Source: Pempheris klunzingeri
Lineage: Eukaryota > Chordata > Actinopteri > Acropomatiformes > Pempheridae
Assembly (NCBI RefSeq): GCF_042242105.1
Contig: NC_092019.1
Coordinates: 14,758,328 to 14,822,327 of the forward strand
Length of the DNA stretch: 64,000 bases
Reading direction: 5' to 3'
Shown one piece after another: positions 25,104 through 37,226 of this stretch (the first letter of the stretch is position 1; each line of letters starts with the position of its first letter). The notes beneath the pieces were generated by a model that had not been told where the DNA came from, made no database searches, and saw nothing but the letters and a program-made list of their open reading frames with translations. A program made the position numbers and the translations under genes.

Positions 25104-27858
25104 ATATATACGTACATATATGTATATTCGCAGGGGTTTATTACTAGAGAGGGCCCTCAAAAATAATGAAATTATAAATTCATCATCATCTGCAATTTTG
25201 AAATGTTATGTCATTGGCATTATATTGCTGCTGGTTAACTAAATAGTTTGACAGACTTTTTCTAAATTTGTATTTAAGTCCACTCTTCAAACATGCCTAT
25301 TTTGCTGATGCTAATTAACACTAAGGACGTCAAATGAACTTAAAGACAATTAAGTCAATCTTCCTTCAGAGAAAAGAAAGACAGGGTGAGGGAAAACAAG
25401 GGGAAACACACAGTTGGTGTGTAGCATGGCTAGCAGGCTAATATTGTAATTGTTAGCTTGCAGATAAATTGATAGATTGATCCTTGATAATCGTTTGGTG
25501 TATAAAATGTAAAAATATTATGAAAAAACACTGCACTATCCAAGCTGACGTCACGCTGAATAATAGCAGTAGCAGTTTGCTTTCTAAAAATACATTTTTG
25601 ACAAAACATATAGATTTATTATTCATGTGCATATACATTTGCAGCAATTTATACTTTTAATTTTTATATTTTAAGTCTACTTAGCAATACTATTGGTGAA
25701 TCTTTTCTCACGTATAAGCAGGTTCAGTAAAGAATCAGCGCTTCCTCCACCGCTATTTTAATGTAGCTTACGTGACCCTCAGCAGCCCTCAGCTGAGGTG
25801 TGGCCCCAGCCGTGCACTACATTTGCTAATTGTTCAGAACATTAACGCAATGCGAGTTCATTGATACAAAGCAATAGCGCACCATTGGGAAATGGTTTGC
25901 ATCATCCGTGCTTTCTTGTCCTGTGAGTATGAGGATCAGTGTTACATGTCTGGACATGTCTGCTGCATTAGAAGAGCTTCACTTTGCCCCGGTGAGTGTG
26001 CGGTGAGGATGCACAGCAGAGTGTAGTAAATGATGCCTGGATAATTATTTGCGGGACGCCGGAGTGTTTCAAGGTAATTTGATTCATCACTTCAGATCTG
26101 TGAGGACGCTGTGGTGGTGGTGTTTTGCTTGGCAGTAAAGGTCACGCAGTTCTACAACTTGCAGCAACTGGAGCCCACTTGAGTTTTGACCGTGTTTTCT
26201 GCTGAAGGCTACAGTGTGCGAGTGTGTGAGTGAGTGAGGGAGAGCGAGAGGAGAGGAAGTGTGTGGACACATCTGTGTGTTTAGAAAGGGAGGGTTGTAA
26301 GCATGGTGCAGTGTTGAGATGGTGAGTGACAGTGCTACTGCAGCAAGTACTATTTCCACGACTTTTAGTACTTTACTAATATCATTCCCTTTTACATTGC
26401 TACTACTCTTAGTCAGAAGCTCATCAGCATTCAGTAGTTAATGTTTGTAAGATGACATAGATCTTATGGTTTGGGGCACACCCTGTCATTATGTGTGCAC
26501 CACATAGAGGAATGTGACACTTGTAGCGTGGCCTAAAGTGGAGTGTGCTCTGAGTGAAACAGCACAAGCAACTAGGCCAGCAAAACCCCTCTGTCAGGTT
26601 GGACCACAACAATCAGCATCCAGTAGTATTCAATAGAATGTAAAACACTCTTAATCTGTGTCAAGGACTGTCTGCTAATGACGTAGATGACTGGCCACAA
26701 AGTACGACATCATTTATTTCTGATTTACAGTGTAAGTTTTTGTCCTGTGTACCAGTACAGTGTGTACTGATACACACATGGGGTGGGACAGGTGAATGAG
26801 GATGTGGCTTTACACGGAGTGCAGATCATTGTTGATATGTGCAGTAATGGTGATGCTTTCTTAATAAATACAGTGGAATTGAAAGCCAGAAGTGTGCATC
26901 TACCATGTGTAGAACTGCTGTAGAGAAAGATTTTATGTCTTGTCACAGTGTAACTGTCATTAGCATTTAAGGACTCAAACGTAAGACTTAATTTAGAGCC
27001 ACTGCTCAATGTCAAAATTGAAAACATGACAAGATGAGCTGTGGGTCATTTCATAACATGGAACTCAGCAGATTTCTTCTGAAAGTAAACCAACTTTAAA
27101 CAACTTACTCTGAGTAGATCAAATCACAAAACCACATGCAAACATCTTTCTATAAAAAGCTTTACACTCATTTTTGACATTTGTGCAGCTCTCAAGGATG
27201 GTCATGCTCAATTTAGAATACCTGTTACAGTATAAAGTTCCCAGATTGTTGCCCTCTTATTCCCTAAATTCATCTTGTTCCCTTGTACCTACATTTGTAT
27301 AACAGTATGTGCTCTACTGGTTCACAGTTGATACAAATCATCACTGTGGAAATTGGAAAGCGTTATGCTGTACGTTACAGGGTGTAATCTAGACTTTTCC
27401 TGTGCAGAAATGCAGGGAAAGTCTTTGATCGAGCTACAAACAGCAGGGCAGATTCGACGGTTCTGTCTCCATGCAGTCTCACTCTTGATCTACTCTACAG
27501 TGAACACTTGGCTCAGTGCGATTCCAGCTGCATTTCTGAATTCTCACAGGAAAGCTTATTTCAGCTCACTTGGCTGACATTAATTCTGACCTTCAGTTTA
27601 CAGTGAGCCATTTCATGGCAAGGAAACCACAACCTCTTGTAGATACCCTAAATGTTGCACAATGGGGTCTTGTCATGTTTCTCTCCATCCGTTGCTATGG
27701 GGACTGTGTGGTTCCTGAGGTTTACATTGGCTTTGAAGGAATTTGAGTCACAGTAGGACGATGAGGCTGCAACATCTTGGCATGGATGATATACAGTTTG
27801 TATGATTTTTTTTAATCTCAGGTTCAACAGCTGGGGAAACATCTTAACTTCAGTAATT

Positions 27859-27860
<2 letters not shown>

Positions 27861-27889
<29 letters not shown>
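27861..27889. repeat. (GT)n microsatellite
   Basis: Uninterrupted GT dinucleotide of about 29 bases. Confidence 0.92.
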
Positions 27890-27891
<2 letters not shown>

Positions 27892-28919
27892 AGTGTGAGT
27901 CAAATAGTTGAGTACTTTGATAAGGTGATCTGATTGGTTATGATTCAAGGAACAATAAAGTACAAATCCTCTATATGCAATTCAGTCGCTACTACACAGA
28001 ATTCCCTTTAGCTATAGGCCTACACATTACACCTCTTGCTGTAGCATGCAGCCGTGAGAAAGTTTAGGAACCCTCCACCCAAGAGCTTTCGTTGGTGTAA
28101 TACTATTCACTGGGCTTGTTGCACTGGCAGCATTGTGTGGTTTGTTGCATCCCCTGTGTTTTCCCCAGTCTGCAGTCTAGGTGGAGGGGATACCCCGCTT
28201 GTCCCGCCTGCAGAGGAGCAGATAGCTGGCTGGCCTGGTGGTGAAGTGCCTGTCTGCAGTCTGGCTCTCTCTGCCGTGTGCTGTACTGGATAAGAAGGAG
28301 GCCTTCGGGTGAGGAGGGCCCCGGTGCCAAGTGGCTGGGCGGCGGTGTGTTTATCAGCACTGCCTGCCTGCACCACGGGAAATATCTCTGGGGAAGAGAT
28401 GGGGAGGCCAGGGGAGGCCGGGGGGGGGGGGGGTAGGTCAGTCAGAGTGACTTTGCAGCTGAATAGAGGCTGAGACTCTAATTGTAAGGCAGCTCACAGG
28501 ACAGATTAGGAAGAGATTTGTGTCTACAGGGAAAATACATATGAAAATGAACACAAATGAAGCAGTGCATTAAAACGGCTTTGACGTGCTGACACACTGA
28601 ACAATTTAATCCTCTGCTGGTTTGTGTTTGTGCATATGTGTTGGTGTCTTTGCATGTACATGCCAATATGAATATGCCACAGTTATTCACATTCATGCAG
28701 TATATCTGTCTGAGCAAAGCCTTCTGAATCTCCAACTCTCTCTCTCACTCTCTCTCCCTCCCTCACCCTCCGTCTGTTGCGCCCTCCCCCTCCTTCCCTC
28801 TCTGTGCGAGCGTAGTCTGGGCGCTAAGCCAAGTAGAGTGTGTTTTTTTGAATGAATACCTGATGCGGCTGATGAGGCTGGCTGGGGGAGGAGCTGTGTC
28901 AGTGGAGTACTGAGAGAGA

Positions 28920-29350
28920 GAAAGAAAGAGGAGGGAGGTGGAGAGGGAAAGGGAGAGAGGCAGAAACAGAGAGCGAGAGAGAAGCAGCCAGGCAGAGAGG
29001 GAGCTGGCGGTCTGGTGGCCTTGCATAACACACGTTGGAGCAGCCTTGAACGCAGGACTTGGTGTTTGCTTCTGCCGTGGGGAACTTCCTTTACCGTCAG
29101 CCCGTTGCAGGGGCGGTGTAGCCTGCAAACCGGAGAGCCCGGAGAGGAAGGCAGAGCTGGAGCAGCTACAGCACAGACTCCAGGAGAGGAGAGCAGCACA
29201 AAGGAGAGATTCAGGAAGAGGAGTCCTAGGAAACACGTCTCCAACACACATACGCACGGCGACACACACACACACACACATACGCACACACACTGAGAGG
29301 CAGGAAGAATCCTTGGATATGCTCTGCAAGCAGTGGCTGTGGAGAGACTG
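28920..29350 (+). other. Candidate noncoding 5' leader exon of atxn1
   Basis: A GC- and GA-rich block ending in a good splice donor (GACTG before GTGAGC at 29351). It lies upstream of the atxn1 main exon acceptor at 32984/32985 and in the right orientation. It has short plus-strand frames of low complexity (GA-rich, then CA-rich) that resemble no protein, as expected for a UTR. The left limit and the transcription start are not determinable by eye; assignment to atxn1 is inferred from position. Confidence 0.4.
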
Positions 29351-29400
29351 GTGAGCTATTCTTAGTACTCTAACCAGAGGAGGGGAGGAGGAGGGGTAAG

Positions 29401-29410
29401 GTGTGTGTGT

Positions 29411-29443
<33 letters not shown>

Positions 29444-29455
29444 GGGGGGGGGGGG
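29401..29455. repeat. (TG)n followed by G13
   Basis: TG dinucleotide with one TA interruption running straight into thirteen G. Confidence 0.95.
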
Positions 29456-32400
29456 TTGTCTCTTTTTTTCTTGATTTGTGGCACAGTAGTATTTCTGCCC
29501 TGCTACTACACTCATGCGCTCTCACTGTCATTCTAAAGCCCCCAGAGGCTATAGTCAGAGCATTTGTCCAGAGCCACAGCATTGACCCTGTTTGGTTGCA
29601 GAGGTGCTTGCTGAGGGGGACGCCGGCGTACACATCTCTGCTTCTGTGCTGTGTGATCGGTGTGTGTCGAGCAGTGATGCAGAACTCTGGAATCATTGTG
29701 AAGACAAACAGCCTGAACCCACTGCCTGCTCTTACTGTCTGCTTTAGTCTGCCACACGGTCGGTCCGCCTCTTAAAGGCACAGGCACCACTGTTGTGCAG
29801 AGAAGGGGCAGTAAAATGGCTCTTTTGGGTATTAGAGAAAGCAGTACACTATATTGATCAGCTATGTGGGTAGACGCAGCTATGTTTGTATGGGTCCTGA
29901 GAGGAGGTCCTATTTATGTGCAGCGAATCACACATACATGCACGTACATATTGTCTTCCACAGTACCTCCCCCTCTGTTTCATGTCTGAGCTCAGATTGA
30001 TAATGATGTTTTTGTTTTCTATATATAGCCATTTGCTTTACAGGGTATTCACTTTGTATTTATGATTGGTCTAGCAGGTGAAACATGTATAGCAATATTG
30101 CCAACAGGTTTATCACCCCAGGATCATTGCATTTAGCTTTTTGTATGAATCTCTTGCATCTCTCTCTGCTGGGGGGCCTCTCACCTGGAGACAACAGAGT
30201 GGAGGTTGAATGAAAACATCTCGTCTGAGCTCCTGTGCGTGCAGTGACGGCCGCCACACACCGCCACACAAACCAATTTCTCTGGTTGGTGCAGCTTTTT
30301 ACGTGGGAGCATGAAAGAGGATCACATGCAAGACTGGCTCTATCACTCTGTCTGAGCTGAAAAGCATCAGTGTGATGAGCAGAACAGAGAGTGGCCTGTG
30401 CCCCCCTCTCTGTCTATTATCATCCCTCCATACATGTCTCAAAGGTGACAGTCCCGGGCCAGGGGACTGACTCAGAACTTCTGTGCTGTCTGGCTCGGCG
30501 TGAGAGTCATGTCTTGTAAGCTCGCCTTTGTTCTCCATAGTATCACATAGGCAGTATGTTTGTCGGTGTCACTGTAATTATAGGCTGATGCTGGAAAATC
30601 TAGAGAGGCTTGTGGCTGCAGAGCTGTGTGTGTGTGAGACCATGTGCAGAAATTACTGTGTACAGGTCATATGAGGAAAGGAAAGACACCTTTAAGAGCA
30701 TCCCGTTGTATCTGTCGTCTGTTGACAGTCATGGTGTGTTTTTGTGGCATTTGGAAATCAGTGCATCGTGGCTTTGTCTTCCACTACTGCTGTAGTCGTA
30801 GGAGCCACTTGTGCTTCAGATGTGATGTCATTACAGTGTTGACACGGTGTTGCTGAGGTGGGGTTGTTGCCACTGAGCGATGCTGCACAGTGTAGCTCAG
30901 GCTGTAGCGGCGGCTGTGTTGCTGATTGGGGATCTCTCAGCGAGGCGGGGGCTATGGCGCTCTGATGCTGCAGGCGCTGCTCAATGTGGGTCAGGAGAGG
31001 CACCACTCTGTCTTCTCCCCATTCCCCATTCTCTCTTCCTCTTTCTCATCCCTAATCTTCTTTCTTCTCTCATTCTCCCCTCTTGCTCCTTTTCCTCCTT
31101 CTATACAGTCCTATCTGTCATCTTACATTGCCTCTCAGTCTCTCCTCCCCCTCACTCTCCTTTTTCTGTTTCTGTTTCTCTCCAGCTCTGCTGCTTTCCT
31201 CCTTTGTTACGTCTGGTGGATCTACCAGGCTGCATGGTTAGATGAATTGTACCGAGGTTTTGCTGCTTTTGGATGCAGTGACCTTGTCAGAGCCAGCATT
31301 AGAGGTAGATGCATCTAAATAGGAACTGACCAAGGTCGCCTTCCGTGTTTTTCCCCCCTCTGTCTTTATGTAACATGTCTGTGGCCGCCTGCTGTAGCGA
31401 ACCTCCCCTGTCATATGAAAATACAATTTAGCACTGTCAAATAACCCGGCTCCTCTGAATGGAATGTAGGGGATGTGTGAGTGTGTGTCATACACTCCAT
31501 CTCTGTGGTGTCTCTGGCTAATGAACAACCCGGAGTACTGTGCATTGACCCACAGATAAGCCTGCAGGAAAGAACAGTCAATCTGAAAAAAAAAAAAAAA
31601 AAACAACTGTGAAAAAAATGAGCACATGCGAAGCAAAAGGCTGCATATTGTTGAATTAATAGATGCACTGCATTCTGTCTGTTTTTGTGTGTGTGCATGT
31701 AATAGATCTACAGTATGGGGGACTGCATGTTGGGGTCGCCCTGCAGCCAAAACATTCATAATAGTTAGCTGCTGCTGTGGCTTGTTGACATAGTTAGGCA
31801 CATTTCACTAACCCACCTTCCACCATGAGCTCCAGTAACCTCCCATTTCTAGTGTGTTTCAGTTCTCATTTAACCCAGCTCTCAGTCTGCCTCTCATTAA
31901 ACAAACTTAAGAGGCTGCTCATTTATTGTTTGCCGTCCACTTTGTATTTCCTTGAACTTTTGAAACACCACTCAAACGAGGTGAAGCGGAAACCATTGTT
32001 AAAATATTCTGAAGCACTTCAGTGAAAGCAACAAAGGCCCATTTGTGCTTCTACCTGAATGTTCCATAATCAAATTTCAAGTCATATTGTTTTCGCTTCA
32101 TTTTTCTGATGTGCCCACTGACCCAGAGTTCCTGTCTGGAGGTGGATGTTATATTTACAGTAGCCCCACTGACTCAACAAAAGGCCGGAGAGTGTTAAAA
32201 CAAAGACAAAAGCACAAGCTCCTCTGAGGCTGTTGCTCTTTGCTGTTATCCTCTCACTCTGCTCTGCTTTCTTACCCTAGAGCCTGGAGCAAGATAACAG
32301 CCAACAGCAACACACGTACAGGACACATGAGCACGCACACACACACACACACACCCAGACACACTGACACAACAGTACAGGAAACTCCTGCACGGTGCTG

Positions 32401-32843
32401 AAAACATGAAAGAGCCTTTTCTACGTTATGTAAATGGTGACACACAACATTGTACTGTTCTTTTCTGTATGCCATACATCATTAGTCATGGAAAGGCTGG
32501 TTGTGTTTTGACAAACTACTACATGTAGATTCCAGAGGGGCATCCTTAGAGGTTGATCATGGAAACATGTACACAGAATGGACTACATGTTGTGTTCAAG
32601 TGCATGAGACAAATATGAATCAGATGCAGTGGTTATACCAGGTACCACCTTGTGGCCAAACAAAGAACAACACCCTCACAAACATGAAAGCAGGGACATT
32701 TTTAAGAGTGAAGTATTTTGGTGTTTGCTGTTTTGCATTTACAGCCCTGCAGGAACATTTTGTGAATATAGATCATAAACACAGGCTGTGCCTATTGAGC
32801 TGCTTCTGCAATGCAATTAGACTAATGAGACTGAATAGAATTT

Positions 32844-32924
32844 AAAGTCAAGTCAAGTAAAGTCAAATTTATTTATATAGCCCAAATTCAGAAGTTATCC
32901 TAGAGGGCTTTGAAATCTGTACAG
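32844..32924 (-). repeat. Fragment of a dispersed teleost repeat (3' end)
   Basis: Reading the minus strand, CTGTACAGATTTCAAAGCCC leads to GGGCTATATAAATAAATTTG and a TTGAC-rich tail. This matches the end of the longer plus-strand copy at 61140-61392, so two members of one family occur in this window in opposite orientations. Confidence 0.7.
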
Positions 32925-32984
32925 CATATGGTTTGGACTTTTGTATTACCTAAATATCTGATTTGTGCTTCTCTCTGCCAACAG

Positions 32985-33229
32985 ATTTCTGCCGACATTG
33001 TGGAGGAGGTGGGTCGGTCAGAGATGATTCCTCATGAAGTCTATGGAGCTCATTGTGTGAGCTGGAGTGACTGCATCTTTTCTGGTCTGAGACCTGGAGC
33101 TGTCTACCAGTGAACACAAAGAGACCCAGAGCCACATCTCGGCACATAACCATCGAGCGGAGGAGAGAAAGAAAGACAGACCCAGAACTTTGAGGTTCTA
33201 CCTGGGAATATTAAAAACACGTTGACACA
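32985..33229 (+). promoter_or_regulatory. atxn1 5' UTR with upstream ORFs
   Basis: Exonic leader directly in front of the ataxin-1 start, opened by a strong acceptor. It carries an upstream ATG at 33024 opening a 29-codon ORF (stop 33111-33113, peptide starting MIPHEVYG) and, in another frame, an ATG at 33034 with an eight-codon ORF starting MKSMEL. Both end before the main ATG at 33230, so they would act as reinitiation-type uORFs. Confidence 0.6.
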
Positions 33230-36200
33230 ATGAAATCCAACCAGGAGCGCAGTAATGGATGTTTGCCTCCTAAGAAGCGTGAGATCTTGGCTCTGGAACA
33301 TAGACCATTGGCAGTAGCCACAGCAACACCTCCAGCTGCAGTGGTTACTGACAGTCCCCACACAGAGAACCTAGCATGGCTGGCAAGTGTGGCCAGTGAA
33401 CGCTGCAAATCCAGGGACGCAGAGAGCCCGAGGTGTCCCACCTCCTCTACTTCCTCCTCTTCTCCTTCCACCTCTATCCCTTCTTCAGCCACTCCTCTGT
33501 CTGCGGTGCCACTGGCCTCTCTGCCTGCAGTATACCCTACAGCCATTCCCCAGCAGGCTGGCACCATCCAGTTTGCTCAGCTGGGACCCAACGTTCAGTT
33601 CATCAGCTCTGGGCCATATGCCGGCTACATCTCCTCTCACATCATCAATGCAAGCTCTACACCTAACAGCTCTGCCATAGGACAACGTCACCAGCTGGAT
33701 GGTTACACCACTGCCCTCATCTCCCCCAGCACCAAAGGGGAGCAGCAGTTTCAAATAGGCCTCTCTCCCACAGAACTGGCTCCTGTGTCACTTCCAAGCT
33801 CTCCCCAAGTCACCAGCCAGTACATTCATCTGGACAGCAGAACACCTCTGACTGTCAGCGGAAACGCTGTCACTTCACCCACAACCCACCTCCAGCTTCA
33901 CCCTCACACAGCCGTCCTCCCTCAAACGCTTACCTTGGCCCCCTCCCAGCTGGTGGTTCAGTATGCCGATGGTTCAGTGGGAAAGAAATCAGAGGGGCAT
34001 GTTAAGGGTGTGCTGAATGGGGAATTGGAGGTGGTCAAACACACAAAAACTCCCAGTCAGGCAGCGAACCATCATCAGGTCCAAAGCTATGAGGCCAGAC
34101 ATATCCTCCTGCCTGCAGACTATGGCCAAAACCCTGCAGGACTCCAGACCTCCCTGGTGCTGGTGACTCAGCCTAACCATGGAGCTGAACGTGAAGCTGG
34201 CTCAAGTAAGATCTCCTTAGTCCAGACTGAGAAAGGAGGCATCTGTTTGGGTAAACCTGTGTCCAGATCTTCCTCTTTCTCTTCTGTCTCTTCCTCCGAG
34301 GTAGTTAAGTCTGTTACTCCTCATACAGTCATCCAGACCACTCTAGGGTCAGAGGAGCTGCCAGCTAGTCTCTATTCCTCCACACAGCCACCCATCATTG
34401 GCTATATCACCAGTGCAAATCAGCATGCTGTCAGCTACCATGCGACGCTGCCTCAGCACCTGGTCATCCCCGGCGGCCAGTCCCTCCTCATCCCAGTCAG
34501 TGGCACCAATAATGGCACAGAAATTGAGGTTAGTCGTACTGTCAGTGCCCTGACTGCTACCACTACACCTCAAATATCCACCGCCATGCCACATGCCTAT
34601 CTGGCTACAGCTCTCTCCAAGTGTGAGGCACTTGGACCAGATGGAAATCAACCACCCCCTGCCGTTGCACAGGCGCCAGCGCTGCCGGTCCTGCCCCCAA
34701 ACCCGGCTCCTGCAGTGGTGGCCGCTCCCTCCCCGACTCCTGCTCCTGTCCCCGCTCATGTCCCCGCCCCTGCCCCTGTTTCCATCCAAGCCTCCCCCTC
34801 CATCTCCTCTTCCTCTTCCCCTGTGGCGCTTCCTCCATTCTTCATGCGAGGATCCATCATCCAGCTGGCTGATGGAGAGCTGAAGCGCGTGGAGGACCTC
34901 AAGACAGAGGACTTCATCCAGAGTGCTGAGATTAGCAGTGAGCTTAAGATAGACTCCAGCACTGTGGAGCGTATTGACAGTGGGCAAAGTCCTAATGCTG
35001 TGGTCATACAGTTTTCTGTGGGAGAGCTCAAAGCCCAGGTAAGTTATAGAAATGCACACATAAATAGTCACCAGAAGTTTATATTCTATCTGAAATTAAT
35101 GAAATTGTTGGGAAGATATATTAAAGGATCCAGAAGTGATTAGCACAGTTGAGCTCCCTTCGTGCTCACTATGGTCAACAATTAAGCCCTCAGCTGCAAA
35201 GTAAGCCATGACATCCATCTCTGACGCAGAACTGAGATAATTGAGAACACTCGTCTTCCTTTGTGCCATTATTTTCCAATCTACCATTGTTCTCCAGCTG
35301 CATTAACACAGCTCCCTTTAGTGTATCAGATGCAAAAATAACATTTGATTCTGCAGACCTTCGTTTTTGAAAAACCAAAAGCCATTAGCTAGAAACGACA
35401 CCAGCAATGTTACAGACCATATGTCTGTAAAGAGTTGCAGAGCTCAACTGATACTGGATTTTTAAGGCCGATAACAATATTGATATTTTTGAGTTTAAAC
35501 ATTTTTTCTTTTACATTAATACATTTTTGATAAAGATCTGTTTGATTTGGTTATTAAAGAATTGCACTGAGTGGGATGATTGACTGTCAGGTTTATTATT
35601 TATTTAAAAAAATGTCAGTGTTCTCTGATGGACAAATTATCGTAAACATAACTTTGGCATTTCTGTTTTTCAGTATTTATTGAGAGACTGGTAGTGATAT
35701 ATCTGTGATAAGCAAAAAAGTGTAGTAGCCATGCCATATATTGACCAGGCTCTAAACTTAAGTGCACCAGCAGACATTTTGACTTGTCAAAGCAGGAAAA
35801 ACACAGATGTACATAATAGCATTAACAATGGGTCCATTCCATCACGTTTCCCACTGAGTTATGTGACAATGTGACAGTGAGCAAACATGCATAACAGTAG
35901 GACTCTGAAACTGCAGCAGCTAAATGGAATTCAACCATCATTCATTTTATTATTTATACCTGTGCTTTCTTACTGTGAAACTGAGACTTGTCACGCATGA
36001 GATGATGCATAATCCCATACAGTTTTGCATATGGTGGCTTTTAACACTTGCGTGTCTTTTAAAAATCCTCTGCAAAATATTAGTTTGTATCTAGATAAAA
36101 GCTAACTGTGTCTGTTTTGCATGTGCTCATCTCCAGGTGTGTGTGGAGGTGCTGGTGGAGTATCCCTTCTTTGTATTTGGCCAGGGCTGGTCATCCTGCT

Positions 36201-36823
36201 GCCCAGACCGGACCACCCAGCTGTTTGAGCTGTCCTGTGCTAAGCTGTGTGTGGGTGATGTATGCGTGTCGCTGACCCTGCGCAGCTTGAGGAACTGTTC
36301 AGTAACAGACAGCCAGGCTTTGGGGACCAAGATGAAGACTGGCCACCTCTCTGACTCCTGTCACAATGCGGATGCCGCTGTAAGAAACAGTATGAGTCCA
36401 AACTCTGCAGGCAGTAACAGTGGCCTCCTCATGAAGGCTTCCAATGCAGACAGGCTGGAGAGGGAGCAGGTCACTGGACCAGGACCAGGACCAGGACTAG
36501 AGCTACCACCAGGATTGGGACTGGTTCCAGGACAAGGGGAGGGGATGTACGGAGCCGGACCAATGCTGGCGGACGTTAGACAGGAATCAGTGAAAACAGA
36601 CATGCCTGCTCTTACCAAAATACAATGTGGTGAAACAGAGAGACCCACAGTCCGCAAGAGGCGCTGGTCAGCTCCAGAGCGAGACCAGACTGAGAGAGTG
36701 GAGGAGGAGCCTCCTCTGACTCTGCCCAAGCCCTCCTTCATCCCTCAGGAGGTTAAAATCAGCATAGAGGGCCACTCCAGTACCGGAAGTGAAAGGTGCT
36801 TGAATAAAAGAGTAGACTGTTGA
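33230..36823 (+). CDS. atxn1: Ataxin-1, complete coding region
   Basis: Nuclear RNA/protein-interacting corepressor partner; the mammalian orthologue works with Capicua and is the SCA1 protein. Two coding exons, 33230-35038 and 36137-36823, join in phase 0 to 831 aa (human about 815). The start MKSNQERSNGCLPPKKRE is nearly identical to human. The AXH domain spans about residues 536-659, from FFMRGSIIQLADGELK across the intron to VSLTLRSLRNCSV, and contains VEDLKTEDFIQSAEIS and EVLVEYPFFVFGQGWSSCCP. The nuclear-localisation/14-3-3 motif RKRRWSAPE is intact (W780, S781; human S776), followed by PPLTLPKPSFIPQEVKI. Where mammals carry the expandable glutamine tract there are only two glutamines (33743-33748). 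Fish-type low-complexity inserts are a Pro/Ala/Val run before AXH and a Gly-Pro run after it. The last ~12 residues differ from mammals. A second atxn1 copy exists in teleosts, so the a/b suffix is left off. Confidence 0.96.
35039..36136 (+). other. atxn1 coding intron
   Basis: 1.1 kb GT-AG intron that interrupts the AXH domain between KAQ and VCVEV, as in mammals. The stretch at about 35440-35720 (GATACTGG, GCCGATAACAATATTGAT) looks like a decayed dispersed repeat, but I cannot assign it to a family. Confidence 0.85.
36476..36553 (+). repeat. Gly-Pro-rich low-complexity coding segment in atxn1
   Basis: CCAGGA-type hexamer repeats encode GPGPGPG, followed by LPPGLGLVPGQG. The segment sits in the linker between AXH and the RKRRW motif, which is variable between species. 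Confidence 0.85.
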
Positions 36824-37218
36824 GAGAACTTTTGAAGAATTTTAATTACCTGTGGTTTGCTTTGTGTTTACCCCTTTCTCTTTTCGCTCTATCCAGACTA
36901 CTGTAATATAGGAGTTTACTATGTATTTACATGCTTTCTTTTCTTTCACACAAGTCTGATATCTACGATGAAGTACAGTAGAGCACCTTCATAAGTGGTA
37001 TCACTCACACGAGATCAGTGCAATCAATGCTGAAAGCAAAAATGAATGCAGTGTGAATGTTGAGTATGAATGGCAGTCAGACACCTGAGAGACATTTGAC
37101 TTGCGTGTCACATATCATAAGCTGGATCTCCTTTGTCATGTGGCTTAAACCTGTTGGATTCAGACCAGGCAGACCATTCCTCTTATTACATGAACAAGCA
37201 CAGACCCAGATGTCAGCG

Positions 37219-37226
37219 TGTACATA
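37219..37226 (+). promoter_or_regulatory. Pumilio recognition element in atxn1 3' UTR
   Basis: TGTACATA fits UGUANAUA exactly. PUM1 is known to repress mammalian ATXN1 through 3' UTR sites. A second fit, TGTAAATA, lies at 40396-40403. Confidence 0.4.

Larger units (their letters stand above)
19218..28900. other. Gene-free region between fam8a1 and the atxn1 leader
   Basis: No recognisable coding exon on either strand. Contains a C-rich tract near 19740-19762, microsatellites at 25066-25099 and 27861-27889, and a G-run at about 28422-28433. Unique-looking, moderately GC-rich patches at about 24420-24500 and 25780-26110 stand out from AT-rich surroundings and could be conserved noncoding elements; this is only an impression from composition. 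Additional noncoding atxn1 leader exons may hide here, since human ATXN1 has several. Confidence 0.45.
29351..32984 (+). other. Probable atxn1 leader intron
   Basis: Bounded by a GTGAGC donor and a pyrimidine-rich acceptor (CTTCTCTCTGCCAACAG) at 32968-32984. Contains a TG tract with a 13-base G-run (29401-29455), a CT-rich block (about 31015-31195), a poly(A) near 31586-31602, a CA tract (32336-32354) and a dispersed-repeat fragment (32844-32924). No coding exon seen. Confidence 0.45.

Noticed and set aside
28693-29515. Two long minus-strand frames (198 and 250 codons)
   Set aside because: They are the reverse of GA-rich and CA-repeat sequence in the candidate atxn1 leader, giving S/L/P and H/T repeats only.
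30880-31318. Plus-strand frames of 121-130 codons in the atxn1 leader intron
   Set aside because: Composed of a CT-rich tract (S/L/F repeats), without splice or homology support.
34349-35071. 240-codon antisense frame in atxn1
   Set aside because: A shadow of the AXH-coding exon with a glycine/arginine low-complexity run; no family match.
35440-35720. hAT-like repeat in the atxn1 intron
   Set aside because: Some phrases look like decayed fish repeats, but no ends or inverted repeats could be defined, so it is not listed as an element.
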